Positions 49,401-60,344 of a DNA stretch of 64,000 bases are shown here, one piece after another. Each line of letters opens with the position of its first letter. The first letter of the stretch is position 1. The position numbers and the translations under genes are program-made. Below the pieces are notes generated by a model. That model was given only the letters and a program-made list of their open reading frames with translations. It ran no database searches and was not told the origin of the DNA. Source of the DNA: Styela clava (taxonomy: Eukaryota > Chordata > Ascidiacea > Stolidobranchia > Styelidae); the NCBI RefSeq assembly GCF_964204865.1, contig NC_135255.1, forward strand, positions 2,170,001 through 2,234,000, in the 5' to 3' direction.

Positions 49401-52400
49401 CGTTTCTTCGACTTGATAGTCATCGGGGATGAAACTTCCTTGCTCGCACTCCCACGTAAAAGGCAAATTAGCAGCTGGTGAATAGCGTGTGAACCTAGTG
49501 TCGAGTACAAGTAGGCCATTCTACGCCAAACGTTTATTGGAGAACAATCTTTATATTTCGTCTTTGTTGTTCACAAATCAGCGTAAAAGCCGACTATGAC
49601 GCTGACGATTAGGACAAATTTACAATTTTGATAATTCATTCCAAGCACAACAACTTCGGTTCGGATATTAGCGCCGAGGGAATCTGTGTGCGCTTTTAAC
49701 CAAGTCCAAGACACGGTGGTGAGAGAGAAAAAAGTTGTTTCTTACAACGGACGTACCTTACTACAACGGCGACGGCTTCAAAAAACCTCAACCAATACCT
49801 CCCTTCGATTGAATAAAAAGCAGAATGTACTCGCCTACCGCCTGAAAGACCATCACTGGTGGTGTTACGGACTGCTAATAATCAAATTTCATTTTGTAAT
49901 CAAGTTTGTTTACACAGTGATTCCCAAAGTGGGCGATATCGCCCCCCGGTGGGCGAAAACGATACAGAGGGGGGCGAAAAAGTCGAAGGGGGCGATTTCG
50001 CGAAACCTGTTTTTGCTCGGCGCATCGTGCACTTAATTCCGTACTCTGTGTGCATTCGCAGGCTTGAATCACGTGGTCTATTATCACACGCGAAAGGATT
50101 GCTGGACTCGTCTCCCCAGTAAGGTACGGTAGTTTGCGTATCCCAGTGGTCGGCAAAATACGGCCGGAGTAAAAAAATCTGGACCGGGACGATTCACTGA
50201 ATAGACCTATCCCCGACCTTTGACCGCGGAAAAATCTTCCCATACTTTACCATTTTAAAATTTTCGGTGCTTATTTTAAGAGTGGTTTCGCGAGTTGTTG
50301 GCTGTAAAATAGGGTATTTGTTTCAAACTATCATTCTAATTCATACCATTCAACAATCTGTTTTTTTAAAAGTACCGATGAAGAATTTTAGCCTATAGTC
50401 TATCACAGCTATTTCCACGCCAATTTTTGATTACTGTATTTAAACTGAAACTCATAGGAAAACAAAGTAATCATTGACTTATATGATTTATATTTAAATT
50501 TCCGAAAAACAACCAAAAACTAACGAATATAATTCAAAAACGCGAAAATGAGGGAATGTTCACGACCACGCCTGAAAGTCTGTCTGAGTGAGTGTGTCTA
50601 AGCGGATGCGAAAGGGGGCATTGTTACGTTTATTTTTGCATCTTGCTGATTGGCAAATGTCACGATGTAAACAAGGAAGTATATGCCGGGGAAAAATCCG
50701 AACGGCGGTTTTGACGATAAATTTATTATTTTATTTATAATCTACGCTCGAGGACTAAATTACTTTTTTTACGCAACAGAATTTATTGTGAGACACGTTT
50801 AGACTAAATTTTATTATATCCTAGAAAAATCTATTGAACAGCTAGCTACTCGTTTAACGAGCCTACAATTTAATTATAATTAGACAAATGGAAACACAAA
50901 GAAAAAAAAGTTGATGCTGAGGACAGGGGTTCAATAGCGCAATCAGTAAATATTCGAATATATTGCAATGCTATAAGGAAATAAAATTCATATTATATTC
51001 GAGAGATTGATTCATCAGTGCGTAATTTTTGTAAGAATGTATCTTCTTGAAGAAAATCTTTATTAAAAGTTCACAAATCATGCGAGAATATTCACTTAGA
51101 TGTTTGGAACATATTTGTGTACATATTTGTGCAAACAATTTTTTTCGAAAATGGAGACATTACAAAGAACAAGCAAAAAATTGGGATTAGTGATGCCCAT
51201 TTGGAAAATGTTCCAATCTTGGCGTCGTAAAGCTATCAAGCGTGATGCAGCAACAAGACAGTGTCACATTAAATGTCATTATAATAATTTTTTAATAAGG
51301 CGACTGAGTTGAGTTCACGAATTGTCGCAGTTTTCGCGCGCTGTTCCGTTTTTAACTTTTAAAAAATATATGCGACCCGCAAGAGACTAGCAACCTTAAA
51401 TTTTGTCTCGCGAGCGACATAAAATTTGCCGACCCCTGGGCCGTAGTCGATAGTCGGTCACAGTTTCTTCCACATCCGAGTCCGTGAATCCAAAAACAAA
51501 TAGCTGAATAATTATATGGACTGGTGATTGGACTTGAGGCCGTGGTAGAATGAGGAATCGGGGATGAATTTTAGCGAAGTATTTTGGTGCAGGTCATCAT
51601 GCTGTAGGATTGAATGAGATGTACGGAAATCATTATTATAACTTTGGGAAAATTAACTTTGTTTTCATTAATTTAATGTGGAATGAGGTAAATTTTGGGA
51701 GTGAAATGCTATAAGGCAAGAGTACACGACGGTTTTTGAGGAAGTAGAACCCTGGATTCTTTCATTTCCGACCTATAATATATGGTGAAAAAGGGGTTTT
51801 GAGCCGTGCTACTATTGCTATCAAAACAACGAAATTGCCTTTCCATCAGTAAACTAGGTAATTATAATAAAAACTCGCTGAAGAACACCAAGCTCATCCA
51901 TATCATTAAAAAAAACTATAAACTATGATTTGTCTTCTTATTCTGTCTCTAATATATTCGTTTTTGACTTTACATTTTTTTGTAGTGCCGGGGGGGGGCG
52001 ATGAAGTTGTATAAAGTACTGTAGGGGGGCGATGGTTTAAAAAAGTTTGGGAACCACTGGTTTACATTATAGTGTCGCAGTCGCGTTGCTCAATTTATTT
52101 ACGTGTACCCCTTTGTGACGTCACATCGAGACGTTTCTAGCCTCGCCGAAGTCGGCGAGCATCTTTGATTATCGAGACGTGCCGTTTGGAACTGTAATTC
52201 CTAGATTATGGTTGTAATGCAGTAGGTTGCGTATGACTTAGTTTAGTTACCGTGACCATTAGATTTTGTTTTTAGTTGTTTAGGGCTATTGCATTCAGAC
52301 TAGTTGTATGTTTATGATTGAATAGGAATAGTAGCTCCACTGAATGTCCCTTATTGTTATTTATTTGCAGTCAAGTTATTTATCTTAATTGTGATTTGAG

Positions 52401-54710
52401 TTGTTCACTTTTGTAAAACCCGTTAGGGTACTCATTACCCGTTACGGTACTAGTTACCCATTACCCCGGTTTGGACGTTTCGTATTTGACGTTATCCACA
52501 TCTGCAAGTTACCTATATGTTTACTGTCATTATTTCTGGATTTGCTGCTCGATGACTAACTTTCGACATTACATTAAAGTGCTGTGGAACCTTTTCAATA
52601 TAAGTTTCAAAGTAATTCAGATTGTTTGACAGTGACAGTGTGGAACTGGGAAGGGATTTTGCAAGGTTCATCTAAGATCGTATCAAAGTAATATTGTTTG
52701 CACCGAGCAAAAGGTTCGGAGTCTACAGTACTCTAAAGTCAAACGCTGGAACTCTAGTCCAAATATCCAACAGGTGGTAAGCGTATCACAGGTTGGGATT
52801 CATTGCACTGAGACTTTTATCTTGCGTTTAGCTAAAGTTATTTCAAAAATCAATTTAAGCTTATTCATGTGATTTATTAACGACGGTCTATTTCGAGTTA
52901 CTGCTGCAACGAGATAGTACATTTTATATTTTTCAATGCAACAATTATTAATAAGTCCCAAGTCTATATAATTTCTTTATCGGTTAGTCGATAGTGAATT
53001 CGACTTGTTAAAATAAATCGAGTAAATTCGAGTTTTTGAAAAAAGTGACTCGAATCTCTCTAACACTGATATAAAAGTAAAGAAATATAAAGGGTAGTCC
53101 CAAAGTATGCGAACCAAGATGGCGGACACCGAACGTAGTATGTGTTAATTTCAGGTACAAGTACTACGGGAGTCACTTGGCTAGTGCCCGAACTCGGAAT
53201 AGAACTAAAATAAGAAAAATTGGAATAAAATTATGGCCTAACCCGAACCTTGGTACACATACTACGTTCCGGTGTCCGACATCTTGGATCACATACTTCG
53301 GGAGTACCATATAAAGTAGTCAATAACTGTACCTCATATACACTGTTGAGCTGAAGCCTATGAAACACGGGGATGAAATATATCAATGCCACAGCATTTG
53401 TCATAAGTATAGATACGTTGTACCATATGAACACAGTGCCAAACATGTAGACTTCTACTGGCATTCCAATTACCGTTATGGCTGAAACGAACGAAACCGC
53501 AATCGATATTGCAATTGGTATCTAAAAAATAAGAACCACTGTTTGGTGTTTTGGCTAGTTCTAAGTGAACTTAATTTCCGAAGATTGATTTGGGACCGCA
53601 CTTAATATAAGTGCACACTCACAAATGAATTATTTATATTCATAAAAGACAAACAGTATACCAAATAATTTCCATACATCATCTTTACAATGTTTATAAT
53701 GATTGCTGACGACTGAACTGAACGATGTCAGATCTCGCGATGAAAGAAAGGTTAAAAGGTATCAACTGATCCCAGCGCAAATTGAGCTATTTTGGTGCAT
53801 TGCACTCATCAGTTGTGATGTGATAAATGACAATAAAGAAATATATAAATATTATTGGACTTTGACCCATAAGATTTTACCGGTGATATTTTTCTTCCAC
53901 CAAAATAATAGTTGTCGGTAGATTTGATTTTTCGATCTTTATATCCAAAGAGAATTCCAACAGCAGCAGATAAAATGAAAACAACTGAAAATAAATGATA
54001 TGATTTGCATTACCATCCGGAAAGAATATAAAGAAATTATTTCAGCAAGCTAATTTATATCTAGCGCATCGGCTTGAATTGGTTAAACTTAATATTATAT
54101 ACTGATTTTCGGGAATTTTGTTCACCAAAACTATATGAATTACAATAAAAAAGTAACTTGAAATATGTTCCAAACGATTTTTCCACAATACCCAAGCAAT
54201 ATCGTAAATCGTATTTCCTTGCTACCTGTGCATGCTGTTGTATCAAAGAATTTTATTCTAGGCAGCAGACATGTCTAGCATAGGGATTCTTAAACTGGGA
54301 TCCGAGAAATAGACGTGGAAGACCAGTGAAAATTTTGAGAACGAAAACAATTTCTTCCCTATACCTAGTACAATATGATCATAAATTGAAAACCCATTCT
54401 GGGGATTGTTGATGTTTATATATGTATATATATATATAATATAAATTAGATTTGTCCATTTGGACTAGGCTACGAAGAGGTCCGCACCGATCAAAATAAA
54501 TATAAAAGAGGGTCCGTGTTAAATAAAGTTTAAGAACCGCTGCACTCAGCACATATGAGGTTTAGAATCATTAAGTCCTACCGTGAACAAAATACTGACA
54601 TTATCTATAAAATACAAACACGAAAAACGTCGATAAAATATAAAAAATTATAGCCTACCTCCAAATATGACAAAATCTAATGCTTGAAATTGTTCTTTTA
54701 TCGATTCCAT
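43413..54710 (-). CDS. SLC5-family sodium-coupled solute transporter (SMCT/SMVT-like), 13 exons
   Basis: Minus-strand exons: 54,710-54,659; 53,984-53,881; 53,521-53,333; 48,459-48,394; 47,393-47,274; 46,838-46,684; 46,509-46,369; 46,050-45,832; 45,480-45,368; 45,126-44,969; 44,807-44,611; 44,246-44,137; 43,624-43,413 (TGA). The sum is 1836 nt, 611 residues, the usual length of this family. Landmarks in order: ALDFVIFG at the first helix, DNYYFGGRKISP (residues ~41-52), FVSAITVIGMPVEVYMFG, YLELRFHPVIRK, GGMKAVIWTDVFQF, TFDPDPRIRSSAWS, YYEDCDPLL, CGTL-STVSSGINALSS, IIGFFGGPILGLFTIGIL, and a loop with three N-glycosylation sequons near 478-496. These match SLC5A8/SLC5A12 (sodium-coupled monocarboxylate) and SLC5A6 (multivitamin) carriers, so sodium-driven uptake of a small organic anion at the plasma membrane is expected; the exact substrate cannot be read. 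Donors of exons 6 (gtacag) and 7 (gtgggt) were chosen by phase. Intron 3 is 4.9 kb and filled with hAT elements. Confidence 0.9.
44340..44590 (-). repeat. SINE-like repeat copy 4 with ACC/AAC tract
   Basis: Lies in an intron of the transporter gene. It carries gcttttccgtgtctcgtggc, an accaccaccaccaacaacaac tract near 44,502-44,529, and a terminal gatccatgggtctatttcgt motif followed by gtccaataaa, shared with the copies at 12.3 and 16.1 kb. The order of these blocks on the plus strand is as in the other copies; the strand assignment is uncertain. Confidence 0.4.
49915..52059. mobile_element. hAT-type element, 2145 bp, in transporter intron 3
   Basis: Left end CAGTGATTCCCAAAGTGGGC and right end GTTTGGGAACCACTG are imperfect inverted repeats, both followed inward by ggggggcga tracts. 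A 7-bp direct repeat, gtttaca, abuts both ends (49,908-49,914 and 52,060-52,066), consistent with a slightly decayed hAT duplication. No transposase frame is recognisable. A second hAT-like element is nested inside. Confidence 0.75.
50144..51438. mobile_element. Nested hAT-like element, ~1.3 kb
   Basis: Left CAGTGGTCGGCAAAAT and right ATTTGCCGACCCCTG are inverted repeats of each other with one mismatch in the outer motif. It lies wholly inside the 2145-bp element. The immediate flanks do not show a matching 8-bp duplication, so the exact boundaries or age are uncertain. A short frame at 51,100-51,312 (PIWKMFQSWRRKAIKRD) is not recognised. Confidence 0.6.
53093..53308. mobile_element. 216-bp hAT-type MITE with ~55-bp inverted repeats
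   Basis: The left arm, GGTAGTCCCAAAGTATG through CCAAGATGGCGGACACCG to cgtagtatgtg, is inverted at the right end with few changes. Perfect 8-bp flanks, atataaag, lie at 53,085-53,092 and 53,309-53,316. The right end is only about 25 bases from the donor of the transporter's third exon. Confidence 0.85.
54279..54542. mobile_element. Short hAT-like MITE, ~264 bp
   Basis: Left end catagggattcttaaactg and right end agtttaagaaccgctg are inverted relatives of one another. They also resemble the ends of the element at 30.7 kb. No target duplication was confirmed. It lies in intron 1 of the transporter gene. Confidence 0.5.
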
Positions 54711-57176
54711 AATGCGTTTATCAATAGTTGTAATTAGATCTTTATTAATATAGTAAACTATAGTAAATGCTGGTCTATAAAAGAACGTGTGCCGCTTGAA
54801 ATTTTTCAATATTTATTCTTGTTTTATTTTTACAATTTATAAGATAACTCACTACGCGCAATAATGAAGGTACAATAATTATTACACTAATCAGCATTTC
54901 TTAACCTGGGGTAAAATTTCTTCAATCTCAAGAGTAAGATTCGGTATTGTGAACAAAAACCACACCTGTTTGCTTGTTTTGTTGCAAGGAGCGTTATGTT
55001 ATTGGGCAGTTGTGAGAAATCAGTATTAGCCTATTATTATCAGTAGGCCTATATTTCAGCCGAAATTGAAAACAACATCTTTAAATAAGCCGAGTTCTTT
55101 GTTATTTTAACCATAACATTAAATTTATTCAAAAAATTAGCACACATAGAATATGTTGAAATAAAATGTCACAAAAAAGAGAAAGTATCAAGACGATTAT
55201 TTAGATTCTGTGTTTACGTATCTTATTGGGACAGCTTTCATATTTCTCAGTGTGTCATGTGTTTAAAAACTATTTTAAACAGTACAACGAAAATTGCGCC
55301 ACCAAAAAAACACCTAGCTAACGAGTAATAGAACCAACGAGTAATAAACGATAATTTTACATCTTTATTCCGCTTGATTGATGTAAATGGAGATGAATTT
55401 GAAACAACTTTCAAAGCAGAGCTTAAAATCTCATCTGCAAAAACTAGCAGGAGGAATTCAAACGGTATTTCTCCGAAATCAACACTTCCAGGGTTTTGAT
55501 GAGATTAGCAAGAAATCTCTTTCTTTGTATGTGTAGTAAAGGATGTCGTTCCCTTTCCTACACCTTACCTGTGCGAGTGCTGATTTTCTGCGTTGCTTGG
55601 TCGCGCATTGTTTGCTATTTCACCGACATTGAAGATCTGGTTGCCAAAATCCGAAACTTTTATGATATTGTACTATGGTTTTATTTTATTGCAATACGAT
55701 ATCCTAATAACCCATTACTCTGACCTTCATTCTCGATCTGTAGCCTCTATCTACTTAATCCGTGTTCAATCTACTTTGATCATGTTTTGTTGCAGCTTCA
55801 GTTAAAACAAAATTCATGGCATCTCCCCTCTTTTTCTCAGGAATATAGGAAATGTAACTGGGTCTCATTCAAACAAATTATTTTTGATAAGACCCCATAA
55901 GCCCCCATTCCTTCCCGCTGGATTCTGTGATTCATAGATCGCAGATTGACTTCAACCTAGAATTGAAAAGTTTATTCCCCAGAGATCGGTCAGCTGCAAC
56001 CACCTTTTGCCCTGTGGTTTTGTTCGGAATGTGTGCGACTGCTGCATTTCATCCATCGACGCAAAGCCTCTGCCAGAAACAGACAATCATTCCCGAAGGC
56101 TAGAATGAAAAGAAAAAAACGAAATCATTCGAACAAGTTATTTTTGATATATATGCCATGAACATTTGTATTTTTTTTAAACGTACTGATATTAATTTAA
56201 TGAAGTATTTTTTTTCAAGCGTATCTATACCAATTTAATAAAGTTTTGATAATAACCATAGCAATTGCGGACTGTTCCCATGAACTGTCTCCGATCCTAT
56301 TAAAATTGATCTAAAAATGTTTGTGTGATTCCCCTTTCCAGTTTACTGTATATTGGATACTGTTATTAGTCTCTTGATAATCATGAGCAAGTATTTGAAT
56401 AATTCAATTTCATTAAGCGTTTTAGCAGGGTTCTTGGTGTTTTTTGACGGGTTTTCACTGTTTTTAAGCGTTTTAGCAGGGTTCTTGGTGTTTTTTGACG
56501 GTTTTTCACTGTTTTTAAACATAAGAAAGGCGAATCTTTTGTAATCTGCAATAGATTCGCGATATTTATTCGTGATGTGCTTTCTGATAGAGTAAACGCA
56601 AATTACCCGAAAAGCTCGAATGTGTCAACATAATCGCGATTTGGTCGATATTTGCTGATAATAAAATTAGATTTGGAGTTGTATTTTTAAATCGAGTAGA
56701 CGAGTAGTATTCTGGTAGATGTCTAAATTTACAACGACTCTCACATAAATTTAGTGTGCAATTTAGAACTCTTAGAAAAAGATTCCCTACTTTCCATTCT
56801 TATGGTGAATTTAAAATAATGCTGAACAGAAGAGTCGTTTCTGTATCGATTAAAATTTATTGGATCTTGTCTGTTGATGACATATCTACCAACTCTGAAA
56901 AAAAAAATTACGTTTATGTTAAACATTATTATGAAACTATGCTAAACAAAACTATGAAACTTATTTAATAATGAAATAGTAAGCGTATACGACAACAGCA
57001 CTCAAATTTCCTCGTGTGTTTTTGATACACTCCAAACTGACTTATTTCTGGGTCTCTATCATTTTTCGTTTGAAACCGTTGTATGTGCTAACCTAAAATT
57101 ACATTACATTTTTACGATGGTATAAAACAGTAACTATTAGAACGTGAGAAACACAACTTTATTGAGTGTTTCTAAC
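54711..57176. other. Gene-free stretch upstream of the transporter
   Basis: Presumed promoter region of the minus-strand transporter in its first part. No gene recognised. A 51-base tandem duplication lies at 56,416-56,517. Confidence 0.4.
56416..56517. repeat. 51-bp tandem duplication, two copies
   Basis: The block agcgttttagcagggttctt, continuing ggtgttttttgacgg and gttttcactgttttta, is present twice with nearly no difference. It is a recent direct duplication with no gene context. Confidence 0.85.
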
Positions 57177-58382
57177 TAGAGATGTACCGATACCACTTTT
57201 GTCGCCGATACCGATACCGATACTAGCTAAAACGCCGATAAAAGGCCGATATTACCGATACCGATACTATGTAAATATTACTTAATTGGGTGTGTTGTGT
57301 AGGGCAGACGGGTTAAAACAATGGTCTTTGAGCGTTGTTCATAGTACAAAATATTTCAGATCGAAAAAAAAAGATATATATGTCGCATAATATGAAATTA
57401 ATGTTTGGTATCCATATGCTTTAACTGATTAAGATACATTGTACAGTAACGCTAGTCATCTCGGTGTTCAATTGAAACTCATAAGCCGGGATGTCCAATA
57501 TGAATTTAATGTTAATATCGCGACCTTCAAAAATCGTTATTCGTGTGTAAAAGAATATCGAATATCACCCACACATTCTAGAGCCGCCGTCCTACGATCA
57601 AATTAAAAGAATTTTTCAAATATCTAATTTCGTGGCTAATCGTAATCGTCGACGCAATAAGTAAGTCAAAGCCCACACGAAAGAATATCAATCAGCACCG
57701 ACCAAAAGAAGGCCTACCTATAACCGTCGAGGACGTTTTTTACCTTACTATTTTATATTATTATACAATTGCTATCATATATGTTGTGACAGTCTAGGGC
57801 TAGGCGGTCATGTCAATATATCTAAAAAGAAATTGTGTAGTTAAACAAAATTAATACCTGCGTAGAGGGATAATTGTGTCGGAATTTAGTTTATTGATGT
57901 CGACGGACTAAATGACACTCGTACTTGACGACAAACAGTCAGAATTTATACCCGTGTCAAAAGTCCATGTGCCGTTAATAAGGACCCCAATTCCACTGTA
58001 TGATTTAAAACTGGGCGTCTAATTGCTTTTTGTTATGTGCCGTGTTGATATATTTCTTCATGATTACTATGTAATATTAAAAATGTCAATATAAAAATTT
58101 GACAGCGAAAATAGCCAAGTTAGTTGAGCTGATAAATAGCTGAAAACACGTGAATCCTATTCTCTCGCGGGGGTGGGGACATGTATGGCTCATAGCTCAC
58201 GATCTCTCCAGACAAAAAATAAATTAAAAAGTAGTATTCCAACTTATCTTTGAAACATTCTGGACCATATCAAAAAGGTAAATATATCGGAAATATCGGC
58301 CTTAATCTCACCGATACCGATACATGGCCGATACCGTAAAAATGGCCGATATTGCCGATACCGATACATCGGTACATCTCTA
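57177..58382. mobile_element. hAT-type element, 1206 bp, perfect 8-bp target duplication
   Basis: Left end TAGAGATGTACCGATACC and right end CGGTACATCTCTA are inverted repeats. Both ends carry many copies of ccgatacc/ggccgatat subterminal words. Flanks tttctaac at 57,169-57,176 and 58,383-58,390 match exactly. Dense subterminal repeats are typical transposase-binding sites of hAT elements. No coding frame remains. Confidence 0.85.
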
Positions 58383-60252
58383 TTTCTAACATCCGTTGCG
58401 CCCGTGGCCCATCCTGCTCGACATAACGCAAATTACATGTTATTATTTTCTGTTCAACTCATTCCCATTTTTGCCGGTCCGCGAGTGCATATCATTTAAT
58501 TTTACCCGTCCACCAGGGTAGAAAGGTTGGGAATCACCGATTTAGTCGATCCTGTTTGACTATAATCGATACGCCTGGCTTGGGAGATAATGTTGTCATT
58601 GGAAGCGAAAAATTCTTACCCGTGTTCATGTTAGCGCATTATGCTTATTGTCCCATTGGAATCGCACACGACCCTATTCCTTATTATGATGGCATATAAG
58701 ATATGGCAACATGCACGTTCAATTCACTTTCTATTCTACAAAAGTGTTTTCTTGCGGTATTTTCTAGAATCTTGGTAATTTTTTGACAGTGATATTAAAT
58801 TTTAATGAGTATAGAGCGGCGTTGGTAAAACGCCTCAAATTTGTTGAATATTCCTTAAGTGTTCGTTTCATAAACAACGAGGCATATCTTTGGATAGTAC
58901 CATTCTCGCTTACTATGGAAATTGGAATAAGTAAATGGTACGGCATTTTAGTCAGAAAATATCAACTTAAAGTTTTTATCAGCGGCTAGTAGGGATGGCG
59001 GAATCAATTATCCGTGGAATGGATTTCGATGCATTGGAATCTCCAATGAGAATTTTGCTTCTGTTTTGTTTCCAATACGGGATTGCAACGGGGGAACAAA
59101 AAAGGGTTTTGTAACATTTAGCTCTGCAGCGGCTGACAGTTGATTTATTTGCTTCGTTTTAAATAATGCTAGAAGTAACTTGTTGAAAATTCGGACAACA
59201 GTCTGAATGCTCGATAACTTAGCGATGGGTATCCGTTATCAAGAGAGCTCAATAATGAATTGTGACAGTGATTCCTTTATAAATCTGGACTGTAGAGGTT
59301 TAATCTTGTTCAGTTGCTAACTTGCACCAGGCTCAAAATCTTGCAGTGCATCACTCGGAAAAGATCTCAGCGGCCAGTGCTTTTATTGCGCGTCTTATGA
59401 TCACCTGCATGGTCGCAACAAGTTCATATCTCGCTAGGTGTCAAGGTGAAGCTCTGGAACATTATACTGTTTTTGATAGTTTTCGGGTTTAAACAAATAA
59501 ATATTCATAACCATTTATTCAGATGGTAATATTAATCAAGAAAAGCATGCAGAACGGAAAAGCACACATGCTGTTTTTTAGGTTTCTGAATCTTGCGAGA
59601 TTTGACGGAGCGCATTCGCAATGAATCGGAACCGTGAAAGCGAAAAGTGTGATTACACGACGCCAAGACGTCGCCGGGCCGCCCTTATCAAACAGCAATA
59701 TGACGGCGGAAGAGATATTGCGTGATAAATCAACGCAACTTCATCTTTTCGGTATCGGTAACCAGTTTTGGTTTCCTTCCCCAGTAATGTAAATGTTTTT
59801 CCTTAATTTTTGTCTTTTTACTGATTGGAAAAAATAAACTCGATTTGACGTCGTCGATTATATAATCGTGTGGAATATTTTCATGTTTTTCTGACTGAAA
59901 TTATAGCATAGTCCCGAGACCAAATTAGGTCGCGTGTTTCCCGAATCATTAATCACGGAAAGTTGAAATAGTGCTACCAGATGGAAGATTGCAAGCGACC
60001 ATCCGACAAAATATACATAGAATAATCCTTGTGGTAAACATTCCGCGGTTGACTTTAAAGAAGTAAAAATTATCTGGGAAATAGATGGGCTGACGGAATA
60101 CGGTAAAACACATGGAGACCACAAGGAAACACTTTTTGCATAAGATCTAGCTGAAAATATGACGGCAAACTTTTGAGGTAAACAGGGAAGTTCAGACGAA
60201 AATGGTAATTGTAATAAAATACGCGGTTCATACGTGACATTACCGTACTTGA
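58383..60252. other. Gene-free stretch with transposon ends
   Basis: Contains an orphan hAT-like right end (aaaggttgggaatcaccg at about 58,522) and an orphan left end (tagggatggcggaatcaa at 58,990) related to the MITE at 12.87 kb. No gene recognised. Confidence 0.4.
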
Positions 60253-60258
60253 TTTATT
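60253..60258 (-). terminator. Poly(A) signal of SCFD2
   Basis: A minus-strand AATAAA lies about 87 bases after the SCFD2 stop codon, a normal distance for a cleavage signal. Confidence 0.6.
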
Positions 60259-60344
60259 GCACAATATATACACCAGAAGCTGATGATGTCCCACGAAATT
60301 TGCAACTCATTTCACAGATAAAAGAGCGCAACCACAAACGCTTA

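Noticed and set aside
48940..53070. A single large transposon with tcgagtca-rich ends
   Set aside because: Both edges carry tcgagt words, but no matching termini or target duplication could be aligned; the interior is explained by other elements.
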